The position numbers were made by a program, and so were the translations under genes. Shown here piece after piece: positions 35,017-44,725 of a stretch of 57,241 bases of DNA; positions within the stretch are counted from its first letter, which is position 1; every line of letters begins with the position of its first letter. The DNA comes from Bacteroidota bacterium (GTDB lineage Bacteria; Bacteroidota; Ignavibacteria; Ignavibacteriales; Melioribacteraceae): contig JAHISP010000064.1 in the NCBI GenBank assembly GCA_018818165.1, positions 1-57,241 of the forward strand, in the 5' to 3' direction. The notes below the pieces were generated by a model. That model was not told the DNA's origin, ran no database searches, and was given only the letters and a program-made list of their open reading frames with translations.

Positions 35017-35074
35017 TTGCTATAAATATTATTTATGTGGATATAAATATTATAAATTGGATTTATTATAGCAA
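35017..35074. promoter_or_regulatory. Operator-like repeats between oxyR and dps
   Basis: Perfect inverted repeat TTGCTATAA (35017-35025) / TTATAGCAA (35066-35074). Inside it the 12-mer TATAAATATTAT is repeated directly at 35021 and 35042, exactly 21 bp (two helical turns) apart. OxyR tetramers are known to bind several ATAG/CTAT-like half sites spaced by about one helical turn. That this is the OxyR site is inference. Confidence 0.5.
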
Positions 35075-35120
35075 GTAAAATATATTAGCTCCATCAATTA
35101 AATTAATAATGGAGATTAAA

Positions 35121-35603
35121 ATGAAAAACAAAAATATTATTGGATTAGAAGTTGAAAATTCAAAAGTGGTAGCTAAATCACTAAATCAACTATTAGCAGA
35201 TCATCAAATATTCTATCAAAATCTTAGAGGATTTCACTGGCTAATTCTTGGGCGAAATTTTTTTCAACTACATGAACTGTTTGAAAAATTATACAACGAA
35301 GCAAGTGAAACGGTTGATGAATTAGCTGAAAGAATTTTGATGCTTGGCGAAACTCCTTTGCACTCTTTTGAAAGTTATCTTAATAATGCAAAATTAAAAT
35401 CAGCAGAAAATGTTAGAACAGCAAAAGAAAGTTTAGATATTTTAAACCAAAATATGCAAAGTTTATTAAGCTTAGTGCGCGAAACGTTAGTACTGGCTTC
35501 AGAAAATAATGACGAAGGAACGGTTGCTATGATGAGCGACCTTATAGTAAAATATGAAAAACAGTTGTGGATGTTTTCTGCTTACAATACAAACATAGAT
35601 TAA
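35121..35603 (+). CDS. dps: Dps-family ferritin-like DNA/iron protein
   Basis: 160 residues from the second ATG (35121), which has GGAG at the right distance; the ATG at 35109 overlaps that site. Four-helix ferritin fold with the Dps ferroxidase pattern: NLRGFHWLILG (His), HELFEKLYNEASETVDELAERI (Asp/Glu) and GETPLHSF. Dps oxidises ferrous iron with hydrogen peroxide in a 12-mer cage and protects DNA. Directly divergent from oxyR and 34 bp upstream of a peroxiredoxin gene. Confidence 0.88.
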   Translation: MKNKNIIGLEVENSKVVAKSLNQLLADHQIFYQNLRGFHWLILGRNFFQLHELFEKLYNEASETVDELAERILMLGETPLHSFESYLNNAKLKSAENVRTAKESLDILNQNMQSLLSLVRETLVLASENNDEGTVAMMSDLIVKYEKQLWMFSAYNTNID

Positions 35604-35637
35604 TTAACAATTATCAATTTTTACAGGAGATTTACAA

Positions 35638-36288
35638 ATGGAAGAAACAAAATTAAACATGCCTCTATTAGGCGACAATTTCCCAAGCATGAGCGTTCAA
35701 ACAACTCATGGACCAATGAATATTCCTGGCGACTTAAAAGGAAGTTGGTTTGTACTTTTTAGCCATCCAGCTGATTTTACACCAGTTTGCACAACAGAAT
35801 TTGTGGCTTTTCAACAAAAGAAACCAGAATTTGACAAATTAGGTACTAAATTAATTGGTATGTCAGTTGACCAAGTGTTTTCACATATTAAATGGATTGA
35901 TTGGATTAAAGAAAACATGAATGTTGATATTGAATATCCAGTTGTTGCTGCTAATGACAGCATAGCAATGAAACTTGGAATGCTTCATCCTGGAAAAGGC
36001 ACTAATACAGTACGTGCAGTATTTGTTGGGGATCCACATGGAATAGTGAGATTAATAATTTACTATCCACAAGAAATTGGAAGAAGTGTAGATGAAATTT
36101 TACGAGCTGTTAAAGCACTTCAAACACACGAAGCTAATAAAGTTGCTACTCCAGAAAACTGGCCAAATAATGCCATTCTTGGTGATAGAGTAATAATTCC
36201 ACCAGCAACTAATGTTAAAGATGCTGCTGATAGAAAAGGAAAAGCCGATTGTTACGATTGGTGGTTCTGTCACAAAAAACTTAGTTAA
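35638..36288 (+). CDS. Peroxiredoxin of the Prx6 / archaeal AhpC type
   Basis: 216 residues. Peroxidatic Cys51 in [13 protein letters not shown], plus a C-terminal pair Cys205 and Cys211 ([10 protein letters not shown]) as in archaeal-type 1-Cys-derived peroxiredoxins that form a disulfide relay. The Prx6 C-terminal domain ([16 protein letters not shown]) is present. It reduces hydrogen peroxide and organic peroxides. AGGAG upstream, second gene of the dps operon, closed by the terminator at 36300; expected to be OxyR-controlled. Confidence 0.9.
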   Translation: MEETKLNMPLLGDNFPSMSVQTTHGPMNIPGDLKGSWFVLFSHPADFTPVCTTEFVAFQQKKPEFDKLGTKLIGMSVDQVFSHIKWIDWIKENMNVDIEYPVVAANDSIAMKLGMLHPGKGTNTVRAVFVGDPHGIVRLIIYYPQEIGRSVDEILRAVKALQTHEANKVATPENWPNNAILGDRVIIPPATNVKDAADRKGKADCYDWWFCHKKLS

Positions 36289-36299
36289 TTATTCTTAAT

Positions 36300-36331
36300 A
36301 AAGACTGTCTCAAAAGGGCAGTCTTTTTTTT
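36300..36331 (+). terminator. Rho-independent terminator
   Basis: AAAGACTG / CAGTCTTT stem with an 11-nt loop, followed by a run of T, 11 bp after the peroxiredoxin gene. Confidence 0.85.
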
Positions 36332-36359
36332 ATTGGTCTCAGTAGAAATTAAAACTATG

Positions 36360-36588
36360 CACTTAAGTGCAGCTCGCTTTAGCTTTTAAAAATGTCATAA
36401 TAAATAGCAAACTACAAAAGATAAATTTCAAACAAATAGCAAAAACGAATAACCAAATCCTAAACTGATTATTTTTGCATGAATCACGCATAAAAAAATT
36501 TGGATATTAGAAATTGAAATTTGCATATTATTTGGTTTTTGTGGTTTATTATTTGGTCTTTCAACGAATGTTATTTGTAACCAAAACT
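36360..36588 (+). repeat. 229-nt AT-rich hairpin-like dispersed repeat, copy 2
   Basis: Full-length match to 24085-24313 in the same orientation and of exactly equal length. It lies between the dps/peroxiredoxin terminator and the 3' end of the MFS gene. The left and right halves are again imperfectly complementary. Confidence 0.75.
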
Positions 36589-36827
36589 ATGGACTTGCGG
36601 TCAAAAGTGGCTTATTTATTCGTTTTCATAAATTTGAGAATAGAAACTTAGGCTTAATTTTTGTAGAAACAAGTAAGAATAGCCAGCTTGGTATGGCAAT
36701 AATGTATAAACGAGCAAAGACAATTACTCCTTACAAAAAAACGACTTGTAAAAAGTATTTCTTTTGTAAAAGCAGAAGATTGGCGTGCCATTCACTACTA
36801 AATTGCATTTGGTCTGTTTGTAATAGT
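36589..36827. other. Non-coding gap after repeat copy 2
   Basis: About 240 bp, AT-rich; no reading frame or structure that I can support beyond the adjacent repeat. Confidence 0.35.
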
Positions 36828-37994
36828 TTATTCAATTTTAGTTTTTGGCAATCTGGTTATAAATAGAATTGAAATAAAACTAATTAAAGCGGCAATTATA
36901 TAAGTTGTTTTTAAACCAAATAAATCACCAAATACTCCAATCAAAAGCATAGCTAAAGCACCTGAAGCAAAATTCAAAGTCATAAAAACTCCATTAAGTA
37001 ATCCAGAGTGTTCAGATTTAATAATGTTTATTTCAGCCAGCAACACTGGAGTTGTTGCAAACATAATAAAACCTATTAAAATTAAAATAGGAATTGCAAA
37101 TATTGTTTGACTAAAAAAAGCAAAAAGTAATAACAAAAATGGAGTTGTACAAGCCATTATCATTAGTGTAAATCTTCTTCCTATTTTGTCGGAGATAGTT
37201 CCGGAAAAGAGTGTTCCTGCAGCACCAGCAAATTGAACTATTGATAAAGCAATTCCAGCAATCCAAAGTGAGGAACCATTTTCTGTCATATAAGTAGGAA
37301 GAAAAGTTGTAAGTGAACCTTTTACTAGTGATGTGAAAAAGAAAATTCCCCCAATAGTGACAAAAAGTTGAAGATGTTTTTTTAATGCTTTAATTGCGCC
37401 AGTCTCTTTTTCTTTTTTCTTAAGCTCGCCAGCAATTGGAATATTTCTAAATTTGAAATAAAGCATTAGTGAAGCCAAAAGACCTAGAGGGAGTAGGCGA
37501 TATGTTCCTTCTAATCCCCAAAGCGAGATTCCTCCAAGTATATAAAGAGGTCCAAGACTTCTTGCAATTTCGCCGCCAAGCATAAAGTAGCTCATTCCTT
37601 TTCCAATTCTATTGCCTGAAACGTGCTTAACCATTATTGGCGCGGGAACATGAAATAGAGATGCTCCAATTCCAGAAGCAAGTAATAGAATTACAATTAG
37701 TGATACACTTGGCATTAATCCAAGAAAACTCATCATAATAGCTGATAATGCTGGAATTGCAATTAGTACATAACGAATTGGAAAATTATCAGAGAAATAA
37801 CCAACAATGGGATTGAACAAAGACGGTACTCTTTGAATAACAGTTAGAAAGCTAACAAACGAAAATGATAGAGAAAATTTTACAATAAGTAATGGCAATA
37901 TTGGAGCAAGAAAAGAAGTATATACATCATGCACAAAATGCGCAAATGAAATTGTAATTACTTTATCTTGTTGAAATATTTTATTCTCTTGCAT
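36828..37994 (-). CDS. MFS transporter, fosmidomycin-resistance (Fsr) type
   Basis: 388 residues with about 12 hydrophobic helices. The N-terminus FAHFVHDVYTSFLAPILPLL matches the Fsr-like MFS subgroup, and the MFS loop motif appears in the C-half as SGTISDKIGRRFT (about 255-267). A charged central loop (ELKKKEKETGAIKALKKH) divides the halves. Predicted drug or metabolite efflux pump; the substrate is unknown. It stands alone upstream of nothing on its strand, 166 bp after menB. Confidence 0.75.
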   Translation of the reverse strand: MQENKIFQQDKVITISFAHFVHDVYTSFLAPILPLLIVKFSLSFSFVSFLTVIQRVPSLFNPIVGYFSDNFPIRYVLIAIPALSAIMMSFLGLMPSVSLIVILLLASGIGASLFHVPAPIMVKHVSGNRIGKGMSYFMLGGEIARSLGPLYILGGISLWGLEGTYRLLPLGLLASLMLYFKFRNIPIAGELKKKEKETGAIKALKKHLQLFVTIGGIFFFTSLVKGSLTTFLPTYMTENGSSLWIAGIALSIVQFAGAAGTLFSGTISDKIGRRFTLMIMACTTPFLLLLFAFFSQTIFAIPILILIGFIMFATTPVLLAEINIIKSEHSGLLNGVFMTLNFASGALAMLLIGVFGDLFGLKTTYIIAALISFISILFITRLPKTKIE

Positions 37995-38160
37995 ATGCTT
38001 TAATTTAACTAAAAATTGGTATCTCAGTATTTGTTTGTGTTAGTAATAATTAATGAGCGAAACCTTTGACAAATAAAAAGATTTCTCAATAAAACCATAT
38101 TCGAAAATGCAAAACTAATTTATTTAAGAATTGCTTATAAATAAAAAACCTAATAAGTAA

Positions 38161-38994
38161 TTAAGGCACTCTAGGAAATTTAGAAAAATCGGGCTTGCGT
38201 TTTTGGATGTAAGCGTTTTTACCTTCTTGAGCTTCTTCACTCATATAATATAGAAGAGTCGCATTTCCAGCTAGTTCTTGAATTCCTGTTTGCCCATCCA
38301 ACTCAGCATTAAAAGCTGATTTTAATAGTCGTAGCGCTAGTGGTGACATTTGCAAAACTTCTTTTGCCCATTGCACGCCTTCGTCCTCCAATAGTTCAAC
38401 AGGAACAACTTTGTTTACCATTCCCATTTGAAAAGCTTCAGCAGCACTATATTGTCGGCATAAAAACCAAATTTCACGCGCACGTTTTTGTCCAACCAAT
38501 CTAGCAAGATAGGATGCACCATAGCCCCCGTCAAAACTTCCAACCTTAGGACCAGTTTGACCAAACACAGCATTATCGGCAGCAATTGTCATATCACAAA
38601 TTACATGAAGAACGTGCCCTCCACCAATTGCATAGCCAGCAACGAGCGCGATAACTGGCTTTGGAATTGAGCGAATAAGTTTTTGGACGTCAAGTATGTT
38701 AAGACGCTGAACGCCATCTTTGCCAACATAACCTTTATCGCCTCTAATTCGTTGATCGCCACCAGAACAGAATGCATATTTGCCATCCTTTGCGGGTCCG
38801 TTGCCTGTAAGTAAAATAACTCCAATACTGCTATCTTCGCGAGCATCTATAAGGGCTTCGTGAAGTTCCAAAACAGTTTCGGGGCGAAATGCATTTCTAA
38901 CTTCCGGGCGGTTGAATGCAATACGCGCAATTCCATCCATTTTTGCGTATGTAATATCAATATATTCTTTAACTTTTTGCCAATTGTGTTTCAT
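38161..38994 (-). CDS. menB: 1,4-dihydroxy-2-naphthoyl-CoA synthase
   Basis: 277 residues, the usual MenB length. Crotonase fold with the MenB-specific segments [52 protein letters not shown] and [12 protein letters not shown]. It closes the second ring of the naphthoquinone from o-succinylbenzoyl-CoA. Last gene of the menF-menD-menH-menB run, 13 bp after menH. MenC, MenE and MenA are not in this window. Confidence 0.95.
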   Translation of the reverse strand: MKHNWQKVKEYIDITYAKMDGIARIAFNRPEVRNAFRPETVLELHEALIDAREDSSIGVILLTGNGPAKDGKYAFCSGGDQRIRGDKGYVGKDGVQRLNILDVQKLIRSIPKPVIALVAGYAIGGGHVLHVICDMTIAADNAVFGQTGPKVGSFDGGYGASYLARLVGQKRAREIWFLCRQYSAAEAFQMGMVNKVVPVELLEDEGVQWAKEVLQMSPLALRLLKSAFNAELDGQTGIQELAGNATLLYYMSEEAQEGKNAYIQKRKPDFSKFPRVP

Positions 38995-39007
38995 TGTATA
39001 CCAATTA

Positions 39008-39841
39008 TTATTTAATTTTATTCAAAAATTCATTTACTAAAATAGTGAATTCTTCTGGTTTTTCTAAGTGTATGTTGTGCCCACAATTTTCAATTATCTT
39101 AATTTCAGAATTAGGAATAACAAAATTCATCTCTTTATTTAAGCGTCTATACTTGCTATCAAGACTTCCAGCAATTAGCAATGTTGGAACTCTTATTGAA
39201 TTTAATTTATTCCAAAGACTTGGCATTTTACCAGTGCTAAAACCTTTTAGTGAATTCGAAAGTCCTTCTGGCGAATTTCTTTTTTTGCTTTCAATTATTT
39301 TAGAATAATCTTTATCATTAAGTGATTTAAGTGAAGTGAAGAAAGCTAAATTCATCCAGTATTCTGTAAAAGCGTCAATTCCATCAGAAATAATTTTATC
39401 TGCCAACTGATAATCAGTTTTAATGCGAGAGGTTTTTTCGTTCTGGTTTTCAATTCCAGCAGTAGAACTTTCTAAAATTAAAGCTAATACTTTTTCTGAA
39501 TTTTCAACTGCAAAAGAAAGGGCAGTGCGTCCGCCCATTGAATATCCAACAAGGATAGTTTTTTTTATGTTTAGTTTATTAAGGACTATAGAGACAATGT
39601 TTGTATAAGATTTTGCAGAGAAGAATTCTAAATTATTTGGAACAATTGATTTGCCATGACCTGGCAAATCAATTGCTATAGGAAAAAACTTGGGATTAAG
39701 TTTGTCGAAAAGAAAAAGCCAATCGTTAGCGCAACCAGTAAAACCGTGCAAAAAGACAATTGGAATTTTATCTAAAGGAACGGAATTATCTTCGCAAATT
39801 ACATTTACGGTTATTCCGTCAATCGAGAATTCCAATTGCAT
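39008..39841 (-). CDS. menH: SHCHC synthase, alpha/beta hydrolase of menaquinone synthesis
   Basis: 277 residues. Alpha/beta hydrolase with [13 protein letters not shown] (oxyanion), IDLPGHGKS, nucleophile Ser in [11 protein letters not shown], and the terminal His in [15 protein letters not shown]. The GYSMGGR block and the position between menD and menB identify MenH, which removes pyruvate from SEPHCHC. The ATG at 39841 lies inside the 3' end of menD (23-bp overlap), so the two are translationally coupled. Confidence 0.85.
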   Translation of the reverse strand: MQLEFSIDGITVNVICEDNSVPLDKIPIVFLHGFTGCANDWLFLFDKLNPKFFPIAIDLPGHGKSIVPNNLEFFSAKSYTNIVSIVLNKLNIKKTILVGYSMGGRTALSFAVENSEKVLALILESSTAGIENQNEKTSRIKTDYQLADKIISDGIDAFTEYWMNLAFFTSLKSLNDKDYSKIIESKKRNSPEGLSNSLKGFSTGKMPSLWNKLNSIRVPTLLIAGSLDSKYRRLNKEMNFVIPNSEIKIIENCGHNIHLEKPEEFTILVNEFLNKIK

Positions 39842-41597
39842 CTTCTACTTGTGCTTTAAGAACAGTCCAATATTTCTCACGTTCATTCTGCGAAGTTTTA
39901 GAATTAATAATTATTTCGAGAACAGTAAATTCCTTTTTCTTTTGTGCACCTTTAAACTCCTTAACAAAAGATGATGCTGAAGAAACAAGTTTATAATTAC
40001 CTCCAAAGCCTTTTACAATACTTTTGTAATCTAAATCAACTGGAGCTTTGAAATATTTTTCAAAGTCAACATCTTCTTCCTGTGCGATAGGAAGTGTTTC
40101 AAAAATTGCTCCACCACCATTGTTCAACATAATTATTATTAACGGAATATTATATTTTTTCAAAGCCAAAAGTCCAGAAATATCATGGAAGAAAGCCAAA
40201 TCGCCAATAATTAAAGCAGAAGGATTTTCGCTTTGAGCAGCTAATCCAGCGGCAGTAGAAATAATGCCATCAATTCCGCTAGCGCCACGGTTATTAAATA
40301 TTTTAATACGATTGTTATATTCAGCAAAGTAGTCAAAGTCTCTAGCAGGCATAGAGTTAGAAATCATCAAATTAGATTCATCGGGAAGCTCGGCTAAAAC
40401 TGTATTAATTATATTGCCTTCAAATGGAAATGAAGTGCTATCTAAAAATAACTCTTTAATCTCTGCTGCGGTTTCTTCTATCTTAATAATTGTATTTAAA
40501 AATTCTATTTGCTTATCTTTTGGTTTTATAGAAATACTGTTATTCAATGTTCTGCATACCCAATCAATTTTTCCAGTAATAACCTTAGTTGCTGTTTTTG
40601 TAGGGTCTTGAATTTCGCCAAATTTATGAACTAAAATTTTATTAGCATCAGATTCTTTAAAGAATTGAAGTAAAGATTCAGAAACGGGACTATCCCCAAA
40701 CTGTAATATTACACTAGGTTTAACAGCTTTTCTAATTTTATCGGATTGAAAGAATGAAGAAAAATTAATAATTATATTTTTATTGTCTTTCTTTTTAAAT
40801 CTAAGATTTGAAAATCCATCGGCAAAAATTGGTGCATTAAGAGTATTTCCAAGACTAATTATTTCATCCATTATAGCTTCTTTATATTTGCTGTTTCCAA
40901 CAATAATCATAGTTTTTGCAGAACTTTGTAATAAATCAACCAAAGATTGAATGTCATTATTTGTCTTGTTTTTATAATAAATATGTAATGAATTCTTGCT
41001 AAATTCTCTGTGCATAGATTCAACAAAACTCTGACTTGCTTCATCAGTTCCAGCGGAGGCTTCAAAAGGTTTTGCGAAAGGAAAATTAAAGTGAACTGGA
41101 CCTTTTTTACTAATGCTTTCAGCCACTGCACCACTAATTTTTTTAGAAAATCCAAAAAGACTAGGCTTATTTATTTTGGGAACACCTGCTTCGAAATATC
41201 CACGTATATGGTTCTTAAATATGTTTACCTGATTTATGGTTTGATTTGCACCTATGTTGTGCATCGCTTGAGGTCGATCTGCAGTACACAATAATAATGG
41301 GATACGTTTATAATATGCCTCCACTACTGCTGGGTATAGCTCTGTAACAGCGGTTCCAGAAGTTGTTATTAACACAACAGGTGATTTGGTTTGGTAAACT
41401 AAACCAATAGCAAAAAAGCCACTTGAACGTTCGTCCACGTGAACAAAACATTTAATTTTTTTTGATTTTTGAAATGCAACTACCAAAGGTGTATTTCGCG
41501 AGCCAGGAGAGATACACGCATATTTAATTCCATATGTTTCTAGGGCAGTAACAAGAAGATCGCACCAAAGCGCATTGTTGTTTACTAATTCATTCAT
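39819..41597 (-). CDS. menD: SEPHCHC synthase, thiamine-diphosphate dependent
   Basis: 592 residues. MenD pattern: CISPGSRNTPLVVAF, HVDERSSGFFAIGL, TTSGTAVTELYPAVVEAYY (ThDP-activating Glu), TADRPQ, and the C-terminal ThDP/Mg site GDLAFFHDISGLLAL ... LNNGGGAIFETLP. It joins 2-oxoglutarate-derived succinic semialdehyde to isochorismate. It overlaps menH and follows menF by 99 bp. Confidence 0.95.
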   Translation of the reverse strand: MNELVNNNALWCDLLVTALETYGIKYACISPGSRNTPLVVAFQKSKKIKCFVHVDERSSGFFAIGLVYQTKSPVVLITTSGTAVTELYPAVVEAYYKRIPLLLCTADRPQAMHNIGANQTINQVNIFKNHIRGYFEAGVPKINKPSLFGFSKKISGAVAESISKKGPVHFNFPFAKPFEASAGTDEASQSFVESMHREFSKNSLHIYYKNKTNNDIQSLVDLLQSSAKTMIIVGNSKYKEAIMDEIISLGNTLNAPIFADGFSNLRFKKKDNKNIIINFSSFFQSDKIRKAVKPSVILQFGDSPVSESLLQFFKESDANKILVHKFGEIQDPTKTATKVITGKIDWVCRTLNNSISIKPKDKQIEFLNTIIKIEETAAEIKELFLDSTSFPFEGNIINTVLAELPDESNLMISNSMPARDFDYFAEYNNRIKIFNNRGASGIDGIISTAAGLAAQSENPSALIIGDLAFFHDISGLLALKKYNIPLIIIMLNNGGGAIFETLPIAQEEDVDFEKYFKAPVDLDYKSIVKGFGGNYKLVSSASSFVKEFKGAQKKKEFTVLEIIINSKTSQNEREKYWTVLKAQVEDAIGILD

Positions 41598-41696
41598 AAT
41601 AAATTACTGGTTTAATTAATGATATTCTAATTTTAAGGAGAATGCCCATATTCTTCCATGTAATATTGTTAAAAAATTTAGTGTTAAGATATAAAT

Positions 41697-43088
41697 TTAT
41701 TTTTTATTATCAAATAAAGATATTATTGGTTTTAATTTTAATTCTGATTCAGCATATTCAATTTCTGGGTCAGAGCCTTTTACAATTCCACATCCTGCAA
41801 AAGCATATATTTTTTTTTCTTTCAATAAAGCCGATCTAATTGCAACTGCAAATTCACCTTCGTAATTTAAATTAAACCAACCAATCATTCCAGAAAAAAG
41901 TCCACGATTATGAGGTTCCATTTCCTTAATTGATTTAAGAGCCTTATCCCAAGGCACACCACATATTGCTGGTGTTGGATGTAAAGCTTTTAGAATTGCA
42001 AATATTGATTGGTTAGAATTAATTTTTCCTCTAATGGGGGTCCAAAGATGTTGAATATTTGGAAGTTTTCTAATAACCGGGTCTGATTTAGAAACTATTT
42101 CGCTACAAAATTGAGAAAACGAATCTCTAATAAATGAAACAACTATTTCCTGCTCAGCTAAATCTTTTTCACTTGCAAGAAGAGTGTTTGCAAGTAAAAT
42201 ATCACCTTCCTTTGTTAATCCACGCGAAATTGAACCAGCAAGAGCATCGGCTTCAATCCAACCATCTGAAATTCTTGCTAATTTTTCAGGCGAGGCACCA
42301 AAAAAAATGGAATCATTTTTTCGGAACGCAAAAACGTAGCATTTTGGATATCTTTCACCCAAAGTTTCCAAAACATTAGAAATGTTAATAAAATTAACTA
42401 GGTCTAAATCCACTTGTCGTGAAAGAACAATTTTTTGAACTTCACCAGAATCAATTTCCGCCAAAGCTTTGTTAACATTTTCTACCCAAATCTTCTTTTC
42501 TTTTCCATTTGAAGAAATTGCGATCTTACCAATTTCTTTACTATTTGAATTGTTTTTAATTAAAAGTGAATTCAGAATTTGAAAGTCTGTGGTAATTTTT
42601 TCTTCAGAAAAATTCTTTCCTAAAAAATTATATAAAAAGTATGATTTACCGTGTGATTCAAAAAATAAAAATTTTGGAACAAACCATTCGGAATCGCAAA
42701 AATCTTCCCATAATTTATCAGAATTATTAATTGTAAATGTCATTCCTCCTAAAAAGAGGGGAAAGGATTCCAAGTCAAATTCATTCCAATTTGACAAGAA
42801 TTTTTTTTCTAATTGTGATATTATTTTTTCAGTATCCTCAAGACGAGATTGCCCAAAGGTTTTAATTTGTAAAATAGAATCGAAGCCCAAAAAAGTAGTG
42901 CTTTCACTAACTTGTTTAGTGAAAAAGTAGGATTCCTTTTTACTTTTAATATTATTGAGAATTGATGAAAAATCAATTTCATTATATTCAAAAACTAAGC
43001 TTGAAAGTGTTTCGTTTTCGATTGAGTTTTGGTCAATAAATATTTTTATTTTTTCTAGGTGTTTTTTCAAAAAGCCAGCATAAATCAA
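41697..43088 (-). CDS. menF: Isochorismate synthase
   Basis: 463 residues from a TTG at 43088; no ATG is available near the N-terminus and no clear ribosome site is seen, so the exact start is uncertain. Chorismate-binding domain in the C-half: KIVLSRQVDLDL, FGASPEKLARISDGW, EADALAGSISRG, HPTPAICGVPWD and MEPHNRGLFSGMIGWF. It converts chorismate to isochorismate, the entry step of the menaquinone branch. First gene of the men operon; divergent from the ferredoxin gene at 43305. Confidence 0.88.
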   Translation of the reverse strand: MIYAGFLKKHLEKIKIFIDQNSIENETLSSLVFEYNEIDFSSILNNIKSKKESYFFTKQVSESTTFLGFDSILQIKTFGQSRLEDTEKIISQLEKKFLSNWNEFDLESFPLFLGGMTFTINNSDKLWEDFCDSEWFVPKFLFFESHGKSYFLYNFLGKNFSEEKITTDFQILNSLLIKNNSNSKEIGKIAISSNGKEKKIWVENVNKALAEIDSGEVQKIVLSRQVDLDLVNFINISNVLETLGERYPKCYVFAFRKNDSIFFGASPEKLARISDGWIEADALAGSISRGLTKEGDILLANTLLASEKDLAEQEIVVSFIRDSFSQFCSEIVSKSDPVIRKLPNIQHLWTPIRGKINSNQSIFAILKALHPTPAICGVPWDKALKSIKEMEPHNRGLFSGMIGWFNLNYEGEFAVAIRSALLKEKKIYAFAGCGIVKGSDPEIEYAESELKLKPIISLFDNKK

Positions 43089-43304
43089 ATATTATAAGTA
43101 GCAAATATAAAAGATTGTTTTATTTATTCATACCCTACAAGTTATATTCTCAAAAAATGGATGAAGCAACCAAATTATATTAAAATTTAATTAAATATTC
43201 ATTTATAAATAACACCTCAAATCCACAATAAATATTTCTAATTTGTTTCATTTAGGATAATCAATGATTATCTTTGATTCTCAAAAATGGGAAAGTAGAA
43301 GTTT

Positions 43305-43511
43305 ATGTTACTAATCGAAATACTACCAAATAAATGTGATTTCTGCGGTTGCTGCGTTGGCGTATGTCCAGAAGATGCAATTGAGTTAAAAGAAGCAGAA
43401 ATTAAAATAGATGAAACTCTGTGCACAAACTGTTCAAAGTGTGTATGGGCTTGTCCTATAGAAGTGCTAAAATTTAATAAAGAAAAATTGGGTAATCGAA
43501 AGATTATATAA
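43305..43511 (+). CDS. Small 2x[4Fe-4S] ferredoxin
   Basis: 68 residues with two complete cluster motifs: Cys11, 14, 17, 21 (CDFCGCCVGVCP) and Cys40, 43, 46, 50 (CTNCSKCVWACP). The stop is followed after 4 bp by the flavoprotein gene, so it is very likely that protein's electron donor. In archaea, geranylgeranyl reductases are known to work with a partner ferredoxin; here the neighbouring men genes point to menaquinone as the substrate. Confidence 0.85.
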   Translation: MLLIEILPNKCDFCGCCVGVCPEDAIELKEAEIKIDETLCTNCSKCVWACPIEVLKFNKEKLGNRKII

Positions 43512-43515
43512 ATAT

Positions 43516-44685
43516 ATGAAAAATGAATATGATGTAATTGTAGTCGGAGGCGGTCCAGCTGGTTCAATGGCAGCACGTTTTGCCGCTGAGCAAGGTGCTT
43601 CTGTTTTAATGATGGAAAAAGATCGGGATATTGGTTATCCGGTTCGTTGTGGCGAAGCGGTAAGCAAAGCAGGAATTGAAGAATTTATTGAACCGAATGA
43701 AGTTTTTATATCAACTATAATAGACAAATTTGGAATGATTTCTCCTGATGGAACAGAGGTAGTGATTCCTTTAGAGCAAATTGGATATATTCTAGAGCGA
43801 CGCGTTTTTGATTACGAACTAGCCAAACAAGCTGCAAGCTATGGTGCTGAAATAGTTACCAGAGCTTATGTTAACGGACTTATAATTGAAAATGGTAAAG
43901 TTTGTGGTGTTAAATATGAATACAAAGGTGAACAACTCGAACTTAGAGCAAAAGTTGTAATTGCTGCCGATGGAGTTGAATCGCGCATAGGACGCTGGGC
44001 TGGAATTAAAACGCATATTGATTTTAGAGATATGGAAAGCTGCACACAAGTTACTGCCGCTAATATTGATGTTGATCCTAACACACTGCTTTTTTATTTT
44101 GGAAAAGATGTTGCTCCCGAAGGATATTTCTGGATTTTCCCTAAACGAAATAAATCAGCAAATATTGGCTTAGGCGTTAGCGGTGCAATTGGGAAGAAGA
44201 AATCGTCACAGGCATATTTAAATAAATTTATGGATGAACATTATCCTAATGCGCCAGTATTAACAAGGATTGCAGGTGGAGTTCCTTCATCAATTACGTT
44301 AGAAAAAATATCAGCCCCTGGAATAATTTTGGTTGGTGATGCTGCACGGCAAGTAAACCCCCTTTCTGGTGGTGGAATTGTTAGTGGAATGATTGGTGGG
44401 AAAATTGGCGGAACTATTGTTGGAGAAGCAATAAAGCAAAATAATTTAAATCACATTTTAACTTATGATAAAGCTTGGGCTAGCAGGCTTGGAAAACGTC
44501 ATGAAATTTTTAACAGAATTAAAAATGGTATTTACAATTTTTCCGATGAGCAGTTTAATAGTATTGCACATGCCGTTTCTAAAGTTCCAATGGAAAAGAG
44601 ATCACTAGGAAATCTATTTAAAACAGCGTTATTAAACAAACCATCATTACTTCTTGATATAGCAAAGGTGTTTTTAATAAAATAG
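43516..44685 (+). CDS. Geranylgeranyl-reductase-family FAD oxidoreductase
   Basis: 389 residues. FAD-binding VVGGGPAGSMAARFAAEQG (residues 9-27), GYPVRCGEAVSKAG (family motif near residue 45), the DG motif in VIAADGVESRIGR, and the second FAD motif VGDAARQVNPLSGGGI. Family members saturate isoprenoid double bonds in archaeal lipids, chlorophyll tails or menaquinone (MenJ). Adjacent ferredoxin and divergent men operon favour menaquinone side-chain reduction, which is inference. 40 bp upstream of a histidine kinase gene. Confidence 0.85.
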   Translation: MKNEYDVIVVGGGPAGSMAARFAAEQGASVLMMEKDRDIGYPVRCGEAVSKAGIEEFIEPNEVFISTIIDKFGMISPDGTEVVIPLEQIGYILERRVFDYELAKQAASYGAEIVTRAYVNGLIIENGKVCGVKYEYKGEQLELRAKVVIAADGVESRIGRWAGIKTHIDFRDMESCTQVTAANIDVDPNTLLFYFGKDVAPEGYFWIFPKRNKSANIGLGVSGAIGKKKSSQAYLNKFMDEHYPNAPVLTRIAGGVPSSITLEKISAPGIILVGDAARQVNPLSGGGIVSGMIGGKIGGTIVGEAIKQNNLNHILTYDKAWASRLGKRHEIFNRIKNGIYNFSDEQFNSIAHAVSKVPMEKRSLGNLFKTALLNKPSLLLDIAKVFLIK

Positions 44686-44725
44686 ATTATTTATAAGATA
44701 AATAAAAAATGTAAATTAAATAAAG

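Noticed and set aside
43268-43576. Minus-strand 102-residue frame over the ferredoxin
   Set aside because: The plus-strand frame has eight correctly spaced cluster cysteines; the minus frame has no features.
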